Positions 54,102-64,000 are shown, numbered from the stretch's first letter. The stretch: DNA of 64,000 nt from Geobacillus thermodenitrificans subsp. thermodenitrificans DSM 465 (GCF_000496575.1 NZ_AYKT01000014.1:1-64000), one strand, 5' to 3'. The notes: generated by a model not told the origin, from the sequence alone. Numbers and translations are program-made.

Positions 54102-55127
54102 TTACACTTTTGTTTTAAATAGCAAGTACACGAAGTAAGGAATACCAATGATGGCAATGACAATTCCAACAGACAGTTCGACAGGCGCAAAAACTGTTTT
54201 AGCAATAAAGTCTGAAACCACTACCAACAACATGCCAATCGTTCCGCTAATGGGAATGACACGCTGATGATGAACCCCGACGAGACGCTTGGCAATATGG
54301 GGAGCAATCAAACCAACAAAACCGATGTTTCCAGACACAGACACACACGCACTGACAATCCCAATACTCGCCAATAGCAATAGATTTTTTTCCTTTTCAG
54401 TAGAAACCCCTAACCCTTTTGCACGCTCTTCCCCTAATTGGAACAAATCGAGAATATAAGCTTTGCTGATAATAATGGGAACAAGCAAAATCATCCATGG
54501 CAACATGGCAACAACATATTGCCAATTGGCGTTCCAAATGCTTCCCGCAAGCCATACTGTCGCCATTTCAAAATCCTGTGGATTCATCTTTAACGATAAA
54601 TATAAAGATACCGCCCCAAAACCAGCCCCCGCGGCAATTCCTACAAGAATGAGCCGCTGCGTATCCAAACGACCGTTTTGTCGCGCAAACAGATAAATCA
54701 GCAAAGCAGCACCCAATCCACCAGCCCATCCAAACAGTGGCATCGCTAAAATCGATAGCCAATCACTTTCCGCTGTCCTGCGACCTCCAAAGAAAAGCAT
54801 AAAAATGACGATCATGGCTCCAGCCCCAGCATTAATGCCCAAAATTCCTGGATCAGCCAAACCGTTTCGGCTAATTCCTTGGATAGTCGCCCCAGCTACT
54901 CCTAATCCAAAACCAACCAACGCGGCAATGACAATACGCGGCAGTCGGAAATCCAAAATCACCAAATCATGTTCCGGAACCGGATCCATTCGCAGCAGCG
55001 TTTTTAAGACATCTTGAACACTTAGATCAAATACTCCATTTGTTAGACTAATATAAATCGCCACTAATATCATGACAATATTGCTAAATAGTACTAACCA
55101 ATAGCGCTTAGCTGGATGACTAAGCAC
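54102..55127 (-). CDS. FecCD-family siderophore permease (FeuC-like)
   Basis: The 341-aa protein has the family motifs LDFRLPRIVIAALVGFGLGV, IQGISRNGLADPGILGINAG and GNIGFVGLIAPHIAKRLVG and about ten membrane helices. GTG 55127 follows GGGGGAGG and overlaps the upstream permease gene by eight bases. With its partner it forms the channel for the catecholate siderophore. Confidence 0.93.
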   Translation of the reverse strand: MLSHPAKRYWLVLFSNIVMILVAIYISLTNGVFDLSVQDVLKTLLRMDPVPEHDLVILDFRLPRIVIAALVGFGLGVAGATIQGISRNGLADPGILGINAGAGAMIVIFMLFFGGRRTAESDWLSILAMPLFGWAGGLGAALLIYLFARQNGRLDTQRLILVGIAAGAGFGAVSLYLSLKMNPQDFEMATVWLAGSIWNANWQYVVAMLPWMILLVPIIISKAYILDLFQLGEERAKGLGVSTEKEKNLLLLASIGIVSACVSVSGNIGFVGLIAPHIAKRLVGVHHQRVIPISGTIGMLLVVVSDFIAKTVFAPVELSVGIVIAIIGIPYFVYLLFKTKV

Positions 55128-56127
55128 CCTTTCCTCCCCCTCTCGTATAAATTAAATAGAGGAAGAAAGGCACACCAATCAAAGCTGTAACGACCCCGAT
55201 CGGTGTTTCAAACGGATAATTCAAAAATCGGCTTAAAATATCGGAAAGCGCCAAAAAGATCGCTCCAAGAACACCGGCACAAGGAATGATTCGGCGATAA
55301 TCAACCCCTACTAAAAACCTCGTCATATGAGGAATAATTAAACCAACGAAGCCGATATTTCCAGCCAAGGCAACAGAAATGCCTGTTAAGATAACCACGC
55401 TGGCGATCGCCAAGGCCTTGATCACCATCGTTTTCTGACCTAAGCTGACCGATATTTCCTCTCCTAACGACAAAATCGTAATCGATTTAGAAACCATAAG
55501 GGCAATAGTAAGACCAACAATGGCAAAAGGCACTGCCAATTTAATGAAATTAGGGTCCATTTGATGCAACCGAGCATTGTACCAAAAACTTACATTCTGC
55601 GAAACTTGAAAATAAGAAGAGAGAGCGGCTGATATGCTGCTCAAAAATGTTCCAATAATCATTCCAATAATCGCCATTCGAACAGGCGACATTCCATTGG
55701 GCAGGATGGAGGCCATCCAGAACACAAAGCCTACCGCAACCGCTGAACCAACCAATGAGTACATGATCATCTCAAGCGAAGAGGCGCCCGGCTGAATAAT
55801 CATACAAAGTGTAATCGTAAAAACCGAACCATCTGAAACCCCCATAATGGAGGGAGACGCTAAATAGTTCCTTGTCATCCCTTGCATAATCGCTCCTGAA
55901 ATCGCAAGGAATGCACCAATCAAAAGAGCACCGATCACTCTTGGCAGTCTCGAATGCCTGACAATTTGATGATTCACATCATTCGGGTCAAAATCAAATA
56001 TCGCTTTCCAAACTGTCACCTCATCTATATTTTTGACCCCATATAAAATAGATGCGATGATGATCAACACCATCGCAACCGGTGAAAGCCATAAAATCAG
56101 GGCTGACGGAGAAATCCTTAATTGCAT
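55120..56127 (-). CDS. FecCD-family siderophore permease (FeuB-like)
   Basis: The 335-aa protein shows RHSRLPRVIGALLIGAFLAISG, IMQGMTRNYLASPSIMGVSDG and GNIGFVGLIIPHMTRFLVG. ATG 56127 gives the usual N-terminus; the open frame further upstream overlaps the binding-protein gene and is not used. Note MGVSDG in place of the usual LGLxxG. Confidence 0.92.
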   Translation of the reverse strand: MQLRISPSALILWLSPVAMVLIIIASILYGVKNIDEVTVWKAIFDFDPNDVNHQIVRHSRLPRVIGALLIGAFLAISGAIMQGMTRNYLASPSIMGVSDGSVFTITLCMIIQPGASSLEMIMYSLVGSAVAVGFVFWMASILPNGMSPVRMAIIGMIIGTFLSSISAALSSYFQVSQNVSFWYNARLHQMDPNFIKLAVPFAIVGLTIALMVSKSITILSLGEEISVSLGQKTMVIKALAIASVVILTGISVALAGNIGFVGLIIPHMTRFLVGVDYRRIIPCAGVLGAIFLALSDILSRFLNYPFETPIGVVTALIGVPFFLYLIYTRGGGKGA

Positions 56128-56149
56128 ATTGACGCTACCCTGCCTTGTA

Positions 56150-57136
56150 TTATTCGTTGCCGAGTTTCTCCACAACTGCTTTTAAGAAATTGATTTTGCT
56201 CCACGCTGTGCCGCCTTGTGCAAGCGGGTCGACAACGTTGACGAACACTTTATCATTTTTTACAGCATTGATGCTTTTCCAAATTGGATTGTTTTGTAGC
56301 TCTTCAAGTGCTTTAGGATTGTTTTTATTTTCATCTTCTGAGAATTGCACAAAGATATAGTCCGGATTCATTTCGCTAAATTTTTCTAAAGAAATGACTT
56401 CCTGAGCTTTCGCATTTTGAATTTCTTGAGGTACTGTGAATCCTAAATCCGTATATAGCGAAGGGTTGAAAAATACATTTGGCGGATAGATCATAATATT
56501 ACCGCTTCGAATGCGAACAGCCACGACTTTCTTATCTTTTAGCTTGTCTCCCAGCTTCGCGTTCGCTTCTTCTAAGTCTTTTTTATATTGGTTTAATACT
56601 TCTTCAGCTTTATCTTGTGTTCCAGTCACTTCTGCCAACACACGCAAATTGGCTTCCCAATCTGTTGAGATGTGAGAAATCGGAATCGTCGTTGCTATTT
56701 TCTCCAGTTTTTGCGCAACATCTGGCGGGAATTTTGTCGTTGAGAAAATAACGTCTGGTTTTAATTTTAAAATTTCCTCAATATTAGGCTGCGCTTTTTC
56801 ACCGATAGAGACAGTAGAGCCTGTAATGTCCTTAAACATTTCTGGGAATTTGCCACCAACCGTAATGCCTCCAAGCGGCTTTACTCCTAACACAAGCGCA
56901 TCTTCCATCGTTTCCATGCTTCCCGTGATAACGATTTTATCCGTTTTGACCGGAACTGTATAATCCTTTCCAAGATACTGAATCGTATGTTTTTCATTCG
57001 AATTCGCTTGTGTTTCTTGTTTTGTATTCGAGCCCCCTCCTGATTTTTCAGGAGCTGATGATTCTTTCGCACTACAAGCGCTTAATACAAAAATCAGTAG
57101 AGCGATGAGGCCTAGATAAAGATAGTTTCTCTTCAT
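56150..57136 (-). CDS. siderophore-binding lipoprotein (FeuA-like)
   Basis: The 328-aa lipoprotein has a signal peptide with lipobox FVLSAC (Cys21), a polar linker, and a class III binding fold (TDKIVITGSMETMEDALVLGVKP, ILKLKPDVIFSTTKF, YIFVQFSEDENKNN). ATG 57136 follows GGGGAGGAC; the upstream frame runs through the Fur box. FeuA binds ferric bacillibactin/enterobactin in B. subtilis, and the gene context with Btr and DhbF supports that here. First gene of a six-gene operon. Confidence 0.88.
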   Translation of the reverse strand: MKRNYLYLGLIALLIFVLSACSAKESSAPEKSGGGSNTKQETQANSNEKHTIQYLGKDYTVPVKTDKIVITGSMETMEDALVLGVKPLGGITVGGKFPEMFKDITGSTVSIGEKAQPNIEEILKLKPDVIFSTTKFPPDVAQKLEKIATTIPISHISTDWEANLRVLAEVTGTQDKAEEVLNQYKKDLEEANAKLGDKLKDKKVVAVRIRSGNIMIYPPNVFFNPSLYTDLGFTVPQEIQNAKAQEVISLEKFSEMNPDYIFVQFSEDENKNNPKALEELQNNPIWKSINAVKNDKVFVNVVDPLAQGGTAWSKINFLKAVVEKLGNE

Positions 57137-57168
57137 GTCTCTCTTAAGTCCTCCCCTTATCCTCCTTT

Positions 57169-57195
57169 TGATAATGATTATCATTTATGATTATA
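57169..57195 (-). promoter_or_regulatory. Fur box and -10 of the uptake operon
   Basis: TGATAATGATTATCA (57169-57183) is a perfect 15-bp Fur box. A minus-strand TATAAT (57190-57195) just upstream serves as -10, so Fur would cover the transcription start. The -35 (TGTTCA, 57213-57218) is poor, as expected for a promoter that needs an AraC-type activator. Confidence 0.85.
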
Positions 57196-57235
57196 ATTTG
57201 GATCTCCCACTCTGAACATGGACAGTATCCGAAAT

Positions 57236-58873
57236 TCATTTTGGACAAATTCCAGAAAAAAGCTTTAACGATTCATCAATCATTCGATCATGGGCATATG
57301 CCGAGTACTCCATCCACGGATCGGAAGAAAGCACATAGACTTGCTGATGGCGAACCGCTTTCAGCTCTTGCCATGGAAGGGAGTATTGCAATTGATTCCA
57401 AAAAGCTAACGTTTCTTCTTCCTGCCTAATTAATAGCAACAAACGATCCATATCGATTTGAGCAAGCTGATCAAGCGTAATCGGTTCATTGTAAGTACCG
57501 CGCTTAGGATACGCAGCATTCATTTGCAAATCCTGATAAAACACCTCTGATATGCTACGATTGCAATGAGCATATAAATGCTGATTCGAGATGCGCACGA
57601 CTAAAAATGTGTCCTCTCCGACTTCCTGCTTTAGCTGTTGTCTAGCAAACTTCACTTTTCGTTCATACATTTGAAGCCAACTTTCTGCTTCCTTCTCTTC
57701 CCCCAAAAATTCAGCCGTCAGCATCAGCTGTTCCCGCCAATTTTTCTCAATCCATGGAACATAAAACATAGGAGCAATCTGTTCAAGTCTCTCCTTCTCC
57801 ATCGTTTTGAGATCGTCTGTGCTAATAATCACATCCAGCTGCTCATGAGACAGTGTCTCGATTTTTGATTCCCAATGCTGATTTTTGCGATAAGCACTAA
57901 GAGGGACAGAAATATCGTCACGATACATTTTATAGTAATAAGCGGTCCATTTCGGATGAAGCGGCGCCGCATAAGGAATAATCTTTAAGGCAAGCAATTG
58001 GCCAGTAATCGGAGAGGTATAGGCAGCAATTTTCCTCCGGCGGCTTTTCATATAAGCGGTCGGTGTAACTCCTACCTTCTTTTTAAATTTACGGCTAAAG
58101 TAAAATTCATCATGATAGCCAACCTGATGGGCGATATCACGCAGTTTCGCGTCGGATTGAGCCATCAGACGCTTCGCCTTATTCAGTCGAAGCTCTGTTA
58201 AATAATCCATTGCGCTCATTCCATACGTTTTTTTGAACAAATCAACAAAATATTTAGGACTAACATTGGATATCCTTGCTAATTGCTCAATCGTCAAATT
58301 CTCATAAAAATAGCGTTCCATATAGTTCTTAGCAGCCTCTAGCGATGTTCGCGATTCTTTAGGCAAAGGGGAACGATGCTTCATGATATAATAAAGCAAC
58401 TGTTGGAAAGCAAGCTGACAGCGAAACCGTTCGAGCTCGTCCTCGCTTCGCCAATGATCATAAATTTCGTCACATAATAAGATCAGCCGATCCGCAGGAA
58501 ACACAGGGATTTCCCCCTGTAACGGGAAAAGACATTCCCCGTGATGAGAGAGGCATTCATATCTTGAACCTTTCCTTTGAAACACGTCAAACTTAAACAA
58601 GAACATTTTACTTCTTGCTTCTATTTCAATTCCATATGTATCATCAGGCGAGCATATATAAGCGGTATTCGGCCGCAGCCGATACCTGTGACTATTTAAC
58701 ATAAAATGTCCTTGTCCATCTTTAACGATCATCAGTACATGAGAAGTTGTAAGCTGCGGTTCGATCTGCCAGCCGTTTTCTTCTTTGATGAACTGCATCT
58801 CCCGCATTCTAAAAAACGACCGATCCCAAGCAAACTCCGTGGTCTCTTGCCTGATCATTTCAGATTGAGCCAT
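57236..58873 (-). CDS. btr: Btr-type AraC regulator fused to a siderophore-binding domain
   Basis: The 545-aa protein has an N-terminal cupin-like region, a double AraC HTH (about 175-280: ENLTIEQLARISNVSPKYFV, LRDIAHQVGYHDEFYFSRKF) and a C-terminal periplasmic-binding-like domain (about 285-545) related to FeuA. This layout is that of B. subtilis Btr (YbbB), which senses ferric bacillibactin and activates feuABC-ybbA. ATG 58873 follows AAGGAGGGAG. It lies just upstream of the FeuA-like operon and has its own Fur box. Confidence 0.93.
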   Translation of the reverse strand: MAQSEMIRQETTEFAWDRSFFRMREMQFIKEENGWQIEPQLTTSHVLMIVKDGQGHFMLNSHRYRLRPNTAYICSPDDTYGIEIEARSKMFLFKFDVFQRKGSRYECLSHHGECLFPLQGEIPVFPADRLILLCDEIYDHWRSEDELERFRCQLAFQQLLYYIMKHRSPLPKESRTSLEAAKNYMERYFYENLTIEQLARISNVSPKYFVDLFKKTYGMSAMDYLTELRLNKAKRLMAQSDAKLRDIAHQVGYHDEFYFSRKFKKKVGVTPTAYMKSRRRKIAAYTSPITGQLLALKIIPYAAPLHPKWTAYYYKMYRDDISVPLSAYRKNQHWESKIETLSHEQLDVIISTDDLKTMEKERLEQIAPMFYVPWIEKNWREQLMLTAEFLGEEKEAESWLQMYERKVKFARQQLKQEVGEDTFLVVRISNQHLYAHCNRSISEVFYQDLQMNAAYPKRGTYNEPITLDQLAQIDMDRLLLLIRQEEETLAFWNQLQYSLPWQELKAVRHQQVYVLSSDPWMEYSAYAHDRMIDESLKLFSGICPK

Positions 58874-58958
58874 GCTCTCCCTCCTTCTTGCTTCTTTATC
58901 TATACATGAAAAGAACGAGTTAATTCGATCTTTGACTATTCATTGTTATTTTGTTTTT

Positions 58959-58981
58959 TGATAATGATTATCATTATTATA
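58959..58981 (-). promoter_or_regulatory. Fur box and -10 of btr
   Basis: A second perfect TGATAATGATTATCA (58959-58973) with TATAAT (58976-58981, minus strand) next to it, about 85 bases before btr. Identical in sequence and arrangement to that of the uptake operon. Confidence 0.85.
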
Positions 58982-59141
58982 ACAGTATATCAAACCATTC
59001 CTTGTTTCACAATATCCTCCCATTCAAGTTCCATTCGTTGATTATCGATAACAACCGAAGCACAGGCGTCCGCAGGCACACAGCCAAAAAACAAGGCTGG
59101 TCTCCGGTTGAGAACAACCATATCCATCCCTGCCCAATCAT

Positions 59142-59942
59142 TCATTGTTCCATCTTTCTATAATCATCTTTCCAGCCAAATCCTTTCCTCAGCAACATTC
59201 GAGCATCATATCGCTCTATTTGTTTTCCTGCTTCACCCAACAAAGCTAATGAGGCCACATAACCATTATCCATCTCTAATGGATACATCGCTGCACGGTT
59301 GAGACAACCAGGATCGCCTTTCAAATAAAGTAACCGTGGAGTTTGATGAGGCGCAGATACGATCACATGCAATGGGGAAATTTGCAACCCTTTACCCGTT
59401 GCTTTCAATATCGCTTCTTTCCTTGTCCAATATGTATAAAAAACTCTCCTTTGCTCCTGAGGTGATGCTTGAAACAAATGATATTTTTCTTCCTCTGCCA
59501 GTACTTCATTCGCCATTTGCCTGATATCTAAAGCGTAAGAGTCATCGAGCCACTCAACGTCGACACCAACGGGGGTGCCGGCTGTAAAAGCCACAAGAAC
59601 TCTCTCGCCGGAATGAGAAATCGACCATTGGAATGAACGGTCAGGCAACTGCGGACGGCCATGAGCCTTGCGACAAGCCGGGCAAGTGCGATCAATCGGC
59701 ACTTCATGTGGAGCCATATTGAGCTGTGCTGCTAATACAAAGCGACTTAATACACACCCGATGATAAAATGAGCTCGATCTTGTTCTTTCCGAAATGATT
59801 GTACTCTTTCCTTTTCCTCCGGGTTCAGCAATTGAATATGCCACGGTTGTAGATCACGGATGTCAGCGAGCCAAACCTGGCATGCATGCTTCGTCAAATG
59901 AGGAACAGAATCCGCCATTTCCCATTCCATCACAGCAAGCAT
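59142..59942 (-). CDS. Sfp-type 4'-phosphopantetheinyl transferase
   Basis: The 266-aa two-lobed transferase primes NRPS carrier domains with phosphopantetheine. Visible: GCVLSRFVLA, WSISHSGERVLVAF, GVDVEWLDD (Mg-binding Asp/Glu) and YTYWTRKEAILKATGKGL. The start is ATG 59942 or the nearby GTG/ATG four codons in; AGAGAGGGGA precedes them. It overlaps a small ORF by 13 bases. Placed after mbtH, it should activate the DhbF-type NRPS and its partners. Confidence 0.92.
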   Translation of the reverse strand: MLAVMEWEMADSVPHLTKHACQVWLADIRDLQPWHIQLLNPEEKERVQSFRKEQDRAHFIIGCVLSRFVLAAQLNMAPHEVPIDRTCPACRKAHGRPQLPDRSFQWSISHSGERVLVAFTAGTPVGVDVEWLDDSYALDIRQMANEVLAEEEKYHLFQASPQEQRRVFYTYWTRKEAILKATGKGLQISPLHVIVSAPHQTPRLLYLKGDPGCLNRAAMYPLEMDNGYVASLALLGEAGKQIERYDARMLLRKGFGWKDDYRKMEQ

Positions 59943-60139
59943 TCCCCTCTCTCATTTCCGTTTTGCTTGATCGTAAAGCAAATAAAAGAAGAGTTAAGCA
60001 GGTGTTCTAACGGTTGGATCATTTCCTGCTCAACTCCGATTTGGTACAGCTCATTGCGAAGTGAAAATTGTTCAATTTTTATTAAGCATATAGTGAAAGG
60101 GTCCAAAGAAGTCTCTCTTCTATACTTCACTTGATCCAC
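59930..60139 (-). CDS. small ORF between mbtH and sfp, unknown
   Basis: A 69-codon frame starts at GTG 60139, 10 bases after the mbtH stop, and its end overlaps the start of the sfp-like gene by 13 bases. The predicted product (FTICLIKIEQFSLRNELYQI in the middle) has no motif I recognise; a weak similarity to nothing. The gene-like spacing and coupling argue for it, the weak ribosome-binding site against it. Confidence 0.4.
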   Translation of the reverse strand: MDQVKYRRETSLDPFTICLIKIEQFSLRNELYQIGVEQEMIQPLEHLLNSSFICFTIKQNGNERGECLL

Positions 60140-60149
60140 GTTCTACGCT

Positions 60150-60356
60150 CTATTTTTTGATTTCTCGCAAGCTGTTAGGCCTCATATCCGTCCAGTGTGT
60201 GCGAATATAATCTTGGCAAGCAGAACGTGTATTTTCGGAAAACACAACTTTCCAACCGGACGGAACTGCAATGGAGGACGGCCAGAGCGAGTACTGGCCT
60301 TCCTCATTGATTAAGACAACATAGGTCCCATCTTGATTTTCAAAAGGGTTGGTCAT
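60150..60356 (-). CDS. MbtH-like protein
   Basis: The 68-aa protein has the MbtH signature: [26 protein letters not shown], then [11 protein letters not shown] and [17 protein letters not shown] with the conserved Trp residues. MbtH proteins bind and stimulate NRPS adenylation domains. ATG 60356 follows GGGAGAGG, 19 bases after the NRPS stop, and the gene is in the same operon. Confidence 0.95.
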   Translation of the reverse strand: MTNPFENQDGTYVVLINEEGQYSLWPSSIAVPSGWKVVFSENTRSACQDYIRTHWTDMRPNSLREIKK

Positions 60357-60375
60357 GTTCTACCTCTCCCTTCAT

Positions 60376-63300
60376 TCATCGGACTGAAATCACTTTCTTT
60401 CTTAATTGATCAGCAAGAATGCGGCCAATTTCAGCCAATGGACCAGGCTGGCACATATCCTTATGACGGCATTCGATATCATATTGAATGATTCGACCAT
60501 CGATATATGGCAGCCATGCCTCCGGCTCAATTGGGTCAAACCATTCTGGAATAACGGTTGAACGAAAGAATAGGAGATCTCCCTTATAGCGCCGCGGCAT
60601 ATATTCACTTAAAATCCGGACAGAATTGACATACGTATTTTTAAGATTGAAGATGGTTGACTCTTCTAAGCTAGCTAGCGCACTACCGTCACTCCGAAGC
60701 ATCTCAATCGTATTTTCCAAATTCAACGGCTTCCCATCCATGTTATCCGGATCATATCCCCCTAAAGCGAGCAATGCAATCAAAGCCTCTTGCTCATCCG
60801 GGGCCTTAGCAATCGGTAAAAAGTGGCTAGGGTATGCGTCTAACATCACTAGAAGGGCAATCTCGTCTCCTTGCTGCTGCAGCTGTGTCGCCATTGCATG
60901 TACGACATTTCCACCTAGCGACCATCCTAATAAGTAATATGGTCCTTTCGGCTGGACTGTCTTTATTTGCTCAATATAATCCGCAGCCATCTCATCTAAT
61001 GTCTCTGGCAATCGCTCAGCTTTCGCAATCCCTCGAGCCTGTAATCCGTATATTGGATATTCCGTTCCGATCGATGTCATCAATCCTGCATAGCACCAGC
61101 TAAGACCTCCCGCTGGGTGTACGCAAAATAGTGGAGGCTTTGTACCGGAAGCTCGCAATGGCAACAATATATCTAAAGCATGATGACTGCTTCCCATTTC
61201 TAACTTCTCAGCAAGGCCCGCAACGGTAGGAGCTTCAAATAAATCACCAATGCTCAACTCAACTCCAAACGTCTCACGAATACGACTCATTAACTGAACG
61301 GCCAAAAGTGAATGGCCCCCAAGTTCAAAGAATCCATCGTCAATGCCGACACGCGGTAAGCGGAGTATCTCCGTAAAGAGATCACATAACATCTCCTCTT
61401 GAGGTGTTCGTGGCCCGCGCCCACTTACTTCGATCGATAAATCAGGCATTGGTAACGCTTTGCGATCCAATTTACCATTTGGAGTTAACGGCAAAGCTTC
61501 GATCATGACAAAAGCGGATGGAATCATATAATCAGGCAGGCTAGCCGCAACATATTTCCGCAACTCGGACGATTTAAACTCGGCATCCTTTGCCGGCACA
61601 ATGTAGGCCACAAGCCGTTTATCCCCCGACTGATCTTCCCGAACAATGACGGCGACTTGGGCAATTTGAGGATGTTTTGCTAAAACGGCCTCAATCTCTC
61701 CCAACTCAATTCGATAGCCTCTAATTTTGACTTGATGATCGATTCGGCCAATATAATCCAACGTCCCATCTATGCGCCATTTTGCTAAATCGCCCGTCCG
61801 ATACATTCTTGAACCCGGCGGTCCAAATGGATTAGCAATAAAGCGTTCAGCGGTTAAATCAGGACGTCCTAAGTATCCTCTTGCTAGTCCAGCTCCAGCC
61901 ACATACATCTCGCCAATCACTCCAGGCGGAACCGGCTGCAGATGATCATCTAATAAATACACCTCTAAATCAGGAATATTGCCACCGATTAAGCTATTCC
62001 CTTTCAGAGAAAGAACCGTGCGATCCAATTCAATATAGCTGACATGCACCGTCGTCTCCGTAATCCCGTACATATTAATCAGTTTCGGCTGATCCTCAGG
62101 ATGCCGCTCATACCAATCTTCTAAACGGCTCAACTCCAATGCTTCTCCACCAAAAATCACAAAGCGCAAGGAAAGCTGCTTCGATAATTCGCTGTTTTCC
62201 CGATCAGCCTGCATCAGCTGATAAAAAGCGGATGGCGTTTGATTAAGAACTGTGACGTTTTGCTCGACCAACAATTGAAGAAACTCCTTCGGTGAACGGC
62301 TTACATGGTGTGGAACAACTACAAGACGTCCGCCATATAAGAACGGTCCCCAAATCTCCCAAACAGAGAAGTCAAACGCATAAGAATGGAATAATGTCCA
62401 AACATCCTTTTCCGAAAATTGGAACCAATGCTCGGTCGAATGGAACAGCCGGACTACATTTTGATGTGGAATCATTACGCCTTTTGGTTTTCCTGTTGAA
62501 CCAGAGGTATAGATGATATAAGCCATATGATATGGCGACAAAGCTTCGATTCGATCCGTATCATTCGGATTCGTTTCTGGATAGTGGCTAATTTGTCTCA
62601 TAACAGGCTCCGCATCGACTACGATATGCTCCACATTCGGCGTATGCGGAAGCTTCACTGCCATTTGCTGATTGGTAATCACATACATCGGCTGTGCATC
62701 TTCCATCATATAGGCAATGCGCTCTTCAGGATAATTCGGATCTAAAGGCAAGTAAGTGCCTCCTGCCTTCAATACCGATAAAATGCTGACCACCATTTCC
62801 AATGAACGCGGCAACGCAAGAGCAACTACTCTTTCTGGACCTACTCCTTTACTGATGAGAAAATGAGCCAACCGATTTGCTTTTTTATTTAGCTCAGTAT
62901 AGCTAAGTTTTTGATCTTCAAAAACAACAGCCGTCGCATCTGGAACTCGTTCGACTTGTTTTTCAAATAAAGCTGGCAGTGTTTCCATAGACATATGCGG
63001 TTGACGATGCTCTGATTGATTCAGAAGGAGTTGATGTTCTTCTGGCAGCAGCATATGAATTTGCCCAATCGGCAATTCAGGATTCTCCACTACTTCTTTA
63101 AGGAGCTGACGTAACCGCTTGGCAAATCGTTCAACGGTCTCCTGCTGGAATAAATCTCGGCTATACTCAAATAAACCTATTAATCCAGCCGGCGAGCCAT
63201 CTTCCATCCGGTTTTCGCGAAGCTCGAGCGTCAAATCAAATTTGGCAGAGCCGACACTGCGAACTTCTAATCGACTTTCCACCCCTTGCAACTCCAGCTT

Positions 63301-64000
63301 TGGCTCCGGTGTATTGTGAAATACAAACATGACTTGAAATAGTGGGTGCTTGGCCCGAGAACGAACTGGATTTAAAATCTCTACTAATCGTTCAAACGGC
63401 ACGTCTTGATTTTCATAAGCGGATAGATTCACTTGCTTCACTCTAGCAAGCAGTTCTCGAAAACTCGGATTTCCCGATGTATCCATACGCAGCACAAGCG
63501 TATTAACAAACATTCCCACAAGGTCTTCCAAGGCATCGTCATTTCTTCCTGCAATTGGACTGCCAATTGGAATATCTGTTCCCGCTCCCAACCGGGTGAG
63601 AAGAGTAGCAAATCCCGCTTGAAGCACCATAAATAAGCTTGTTTTATTCTCACGTGCCAAAGCTAATAGCCGTTGATGGAGCTCCGCATCGAGCTCGAAT
63701 TCGACAACGCCGCCTTCATAACTGGACTCCGCAGGACGCGGATAGTCAGTCGACCACTCCAGTTCTTCAGGTAAATCGGCAAGCGTCTGCTTCCAGTAAT
63801 CCAACTGTTTCGCAACGAGATGATCCGGACGGTTTTCGTTTCCTAAAAATTCTTGCTGCCAAAGAGCATAGTCAGCATACGTGACCGGCAAAGGTGGCCA
63901 ATCTACTTTTTGCTGCTGGCAATGTGCGTGATAAGCACTAGCTAAGTCACGAGTCAGAGGAGTTAACGACCATCCGTCTGCTGCAATATGGTGCATTAAA
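60376..64000 (-). CDS. dhbF: DhbF-type NRPS, C-terminal part (C-A-PCP-TE), cut by window edge
   Basis: The 1206 visible residues begin inside a condensation domain at HHIAADG (active-site motif), then adenylation ([11 protein letters not shown] 496-506, [20 protein letters not shown]), carrier protein (Ser896 in [10 protein letters not shown]) and thioesterase (Ser1026 in GWSLGG, Asp1053, His1178). The specificity residues read D542 F543 W546 N585 I614 G616 M642 V650 H651 K842, the code for threonine of DhbF module 2. This supports a bacillibactin-type trilactone. The N-terminal module lies beyond the right edge. Confidence 0.92.
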   Translation of the reverse strand, partial: LMHHIAADGWSLTPLTRDLASAYHAHCQQQKVDWPPLPVTYADYALWQQEFLGNENRPDHLVAKQLDYWKQTLADLPEELEWSTDYPRPAESSYEGGVVEFELDAELHQRLLALARENKTSLFMVLQAGFATLLTRLGAGTDIPIGSPIAGRNDDALEDLVGMFVNTLVLRMDTSGNPSFRELLARVKQVNLSAYENQDVPFERLVEILNPVRSRAKHPLFQVMFVFHNTPEPKLELQGVESRLEVRSVGSAKFDLTLELRENRMEDGSPAGLIGLFEYSRDLFQQETVERFAKRLRQLLKEVVENPELPIGQIHMLLPEEHQLLLNQSEHRQPHMSMETLPALFEKQVERVPDATAVVFEDQKLSYTELNKKANRLAHFLISKGVGPERVVALALPRSLEMVVSILSVLKAGGTYLPLDPNYPEERIAYMMEDAQPMYVITNQQMAVKLPHTPNVEHIVVDAEPVMRQISHYPETNPNDTDRIEALSPYHMAYIIYTSGSTGKPKGVMIPHQNVVRLFHSTEHWFQFSEKDVWTLFHSYAFDFSVWEIWGPFLYGGRLVVVPHHVSRSPKEFLQLLVEQNVTVLNQTPSAFYQLMQADRENSELSKQLSLRFVIFGGEALELSRLEDWYERHPEDQPKLINMYGITETTVHVSYIELDRTVLSLKGNSLIGGNIPDLEVYLLDDHLQPVPPGVIGEMYVAGAGLARGYLGRPDLTAERFIANPFGPPGSRMYRTGDLAKWRIDGTLDYIGRIDHQVKIRGYRIELGEIEAVLAKHPQIAQVAVIVREDQSGDKRLVAYIVPAKDAEFKSSELRKYVAASLPDYMIPSAFVMIEALPLTPNGKLDRKALPMPDLSIEVSGRGPRTPQEEMLCDLFTEILRLPRVGIDDGFFELGGHSLLAVQLMSRIRETFGVELSIGDLFEAPTVAGLAEKLEMGSSHHALDILLPLRASGTKPPLFCVHPAGGLSWCYAGLMTSIGTEYPIYGLQARGIAKAERLPETLDEMAADYIEQIKTVQPKGPYYLLGWSLGGNVVHAMATQLQQQGDEIALLVMLDAYPSHFLPIAKAPDEQEALIALLALGGYDPDNMDGKPLNLENTIEMLRSDGSALASLEESTIFNLKNTYVNSVRILSEYMPRRYKGDLLFFRSTVIPEWFDPIEPEAWLPYIDGRIIQYDIECRHKDMCQPGPLAEIGRILADQLRKKVISVR

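Overview
The window looks like chromosome from a thermophilic, spore-forming member of the Bacillaceae, Geobacillus sensu lato (Geobacillus / Parageobacillus / Anoxybacillus type). Supporting this are the tRNA cluster, sporulation genes (cmpA, spo0M, ytaF, a CwlC-like amidase), an alanine racemase with Lys39 and Tyr265 as in the G. stearothermophilus enzyme, frequent TTG/GTG starts with strong Shine-Dalgarno sequences, and gene order matching Bacillus subtilis. The genus is inferred; no database was searched.

Layout. (1) 58-1113: eleven tRNA genes on the minus strand behind tandem sigma-A promoters; the left edge resembles an rRNA leader. (2) 1351-14092: conserved core in B. subtilis order: sprT (ydcK), cmpA, tex, ndoA/ndoAI, alr, ydcC, acpS, rhomboid (ydcA), cshA, murF, ddl, with an esterase inserted. 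The rsb-sigB operon that follows ndoA in B. subtilis is absent. (3) 14249-27420: envelope and sporulation genes: a deacetylase/DedA/glycosyltransferase operon, a second murG behind a structured leader, uppP, a ROK kinase, spo0M, ytaF, ltaS, aprX and the CwlC-like amidase. (4) 27780-34340: small membrane proteins, a two-component system, a DinB protein, a FrnE-type DsbA, a frameshifted doxX, an acyl-CoA dehydrogenase and its probable sigma-54 activator. (5) 36851-40706: a Fur-controlled ferric-siderophore ABC importer. (6) 41895-47858: arginine/ornithine/proline catabolism (rocD, rocA, rocE, rocR). (7) 47986-51645: a decayed region with an IS200/IS605 relic, a truncated flavin reductase, the yoaS-yozG-yoaT cassette and an ABC-ATPase relic. 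(8) 51789-64000: a catecholate siderophore locus: two trilactone-hydrolase-like esterases, a nitroreductase, two permeases, a binding protein, a Btr-type regulator, an Sfp-type phosphopantetheinyl transferase, MbtH and the 3' part of a DhbF-type NRPS cut by the window edge.

How parts work together. In region 8 the NRPS module reads as threonine-activating and ends in a thioesterase, as expected for a bacillibactin-type trilactone. Sfp would prime it, MbtH support adenylation, the binding protein and permeases import the ferric complex, the esterases open it, and Btr plus two perfect 15-bp Fur boxes would control expression. No intact ATPase lies in that operon; the FecE-type ATPase of region 5 could serve both importers.

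Most notable points: (a) RocR lacks the GAFTGA sigma-54 loop and arginine-finger residues, and both roc units carry the same TTGAAA-17-CATAAT promoter in place of -24/-12 elements. (b) The acyl-CoA dehydrogenase/activator operon has a textbook -24/-12 promoter with TGTTGC/GCAACA palindromes upstream. (c) murG2 has an unassigned structured leader. (d) A small ORF sits between mbtH and sfp. (e) A nitroreductase is embedded in the siderophore uptake operon. I saw no CRISPR array or prophage.
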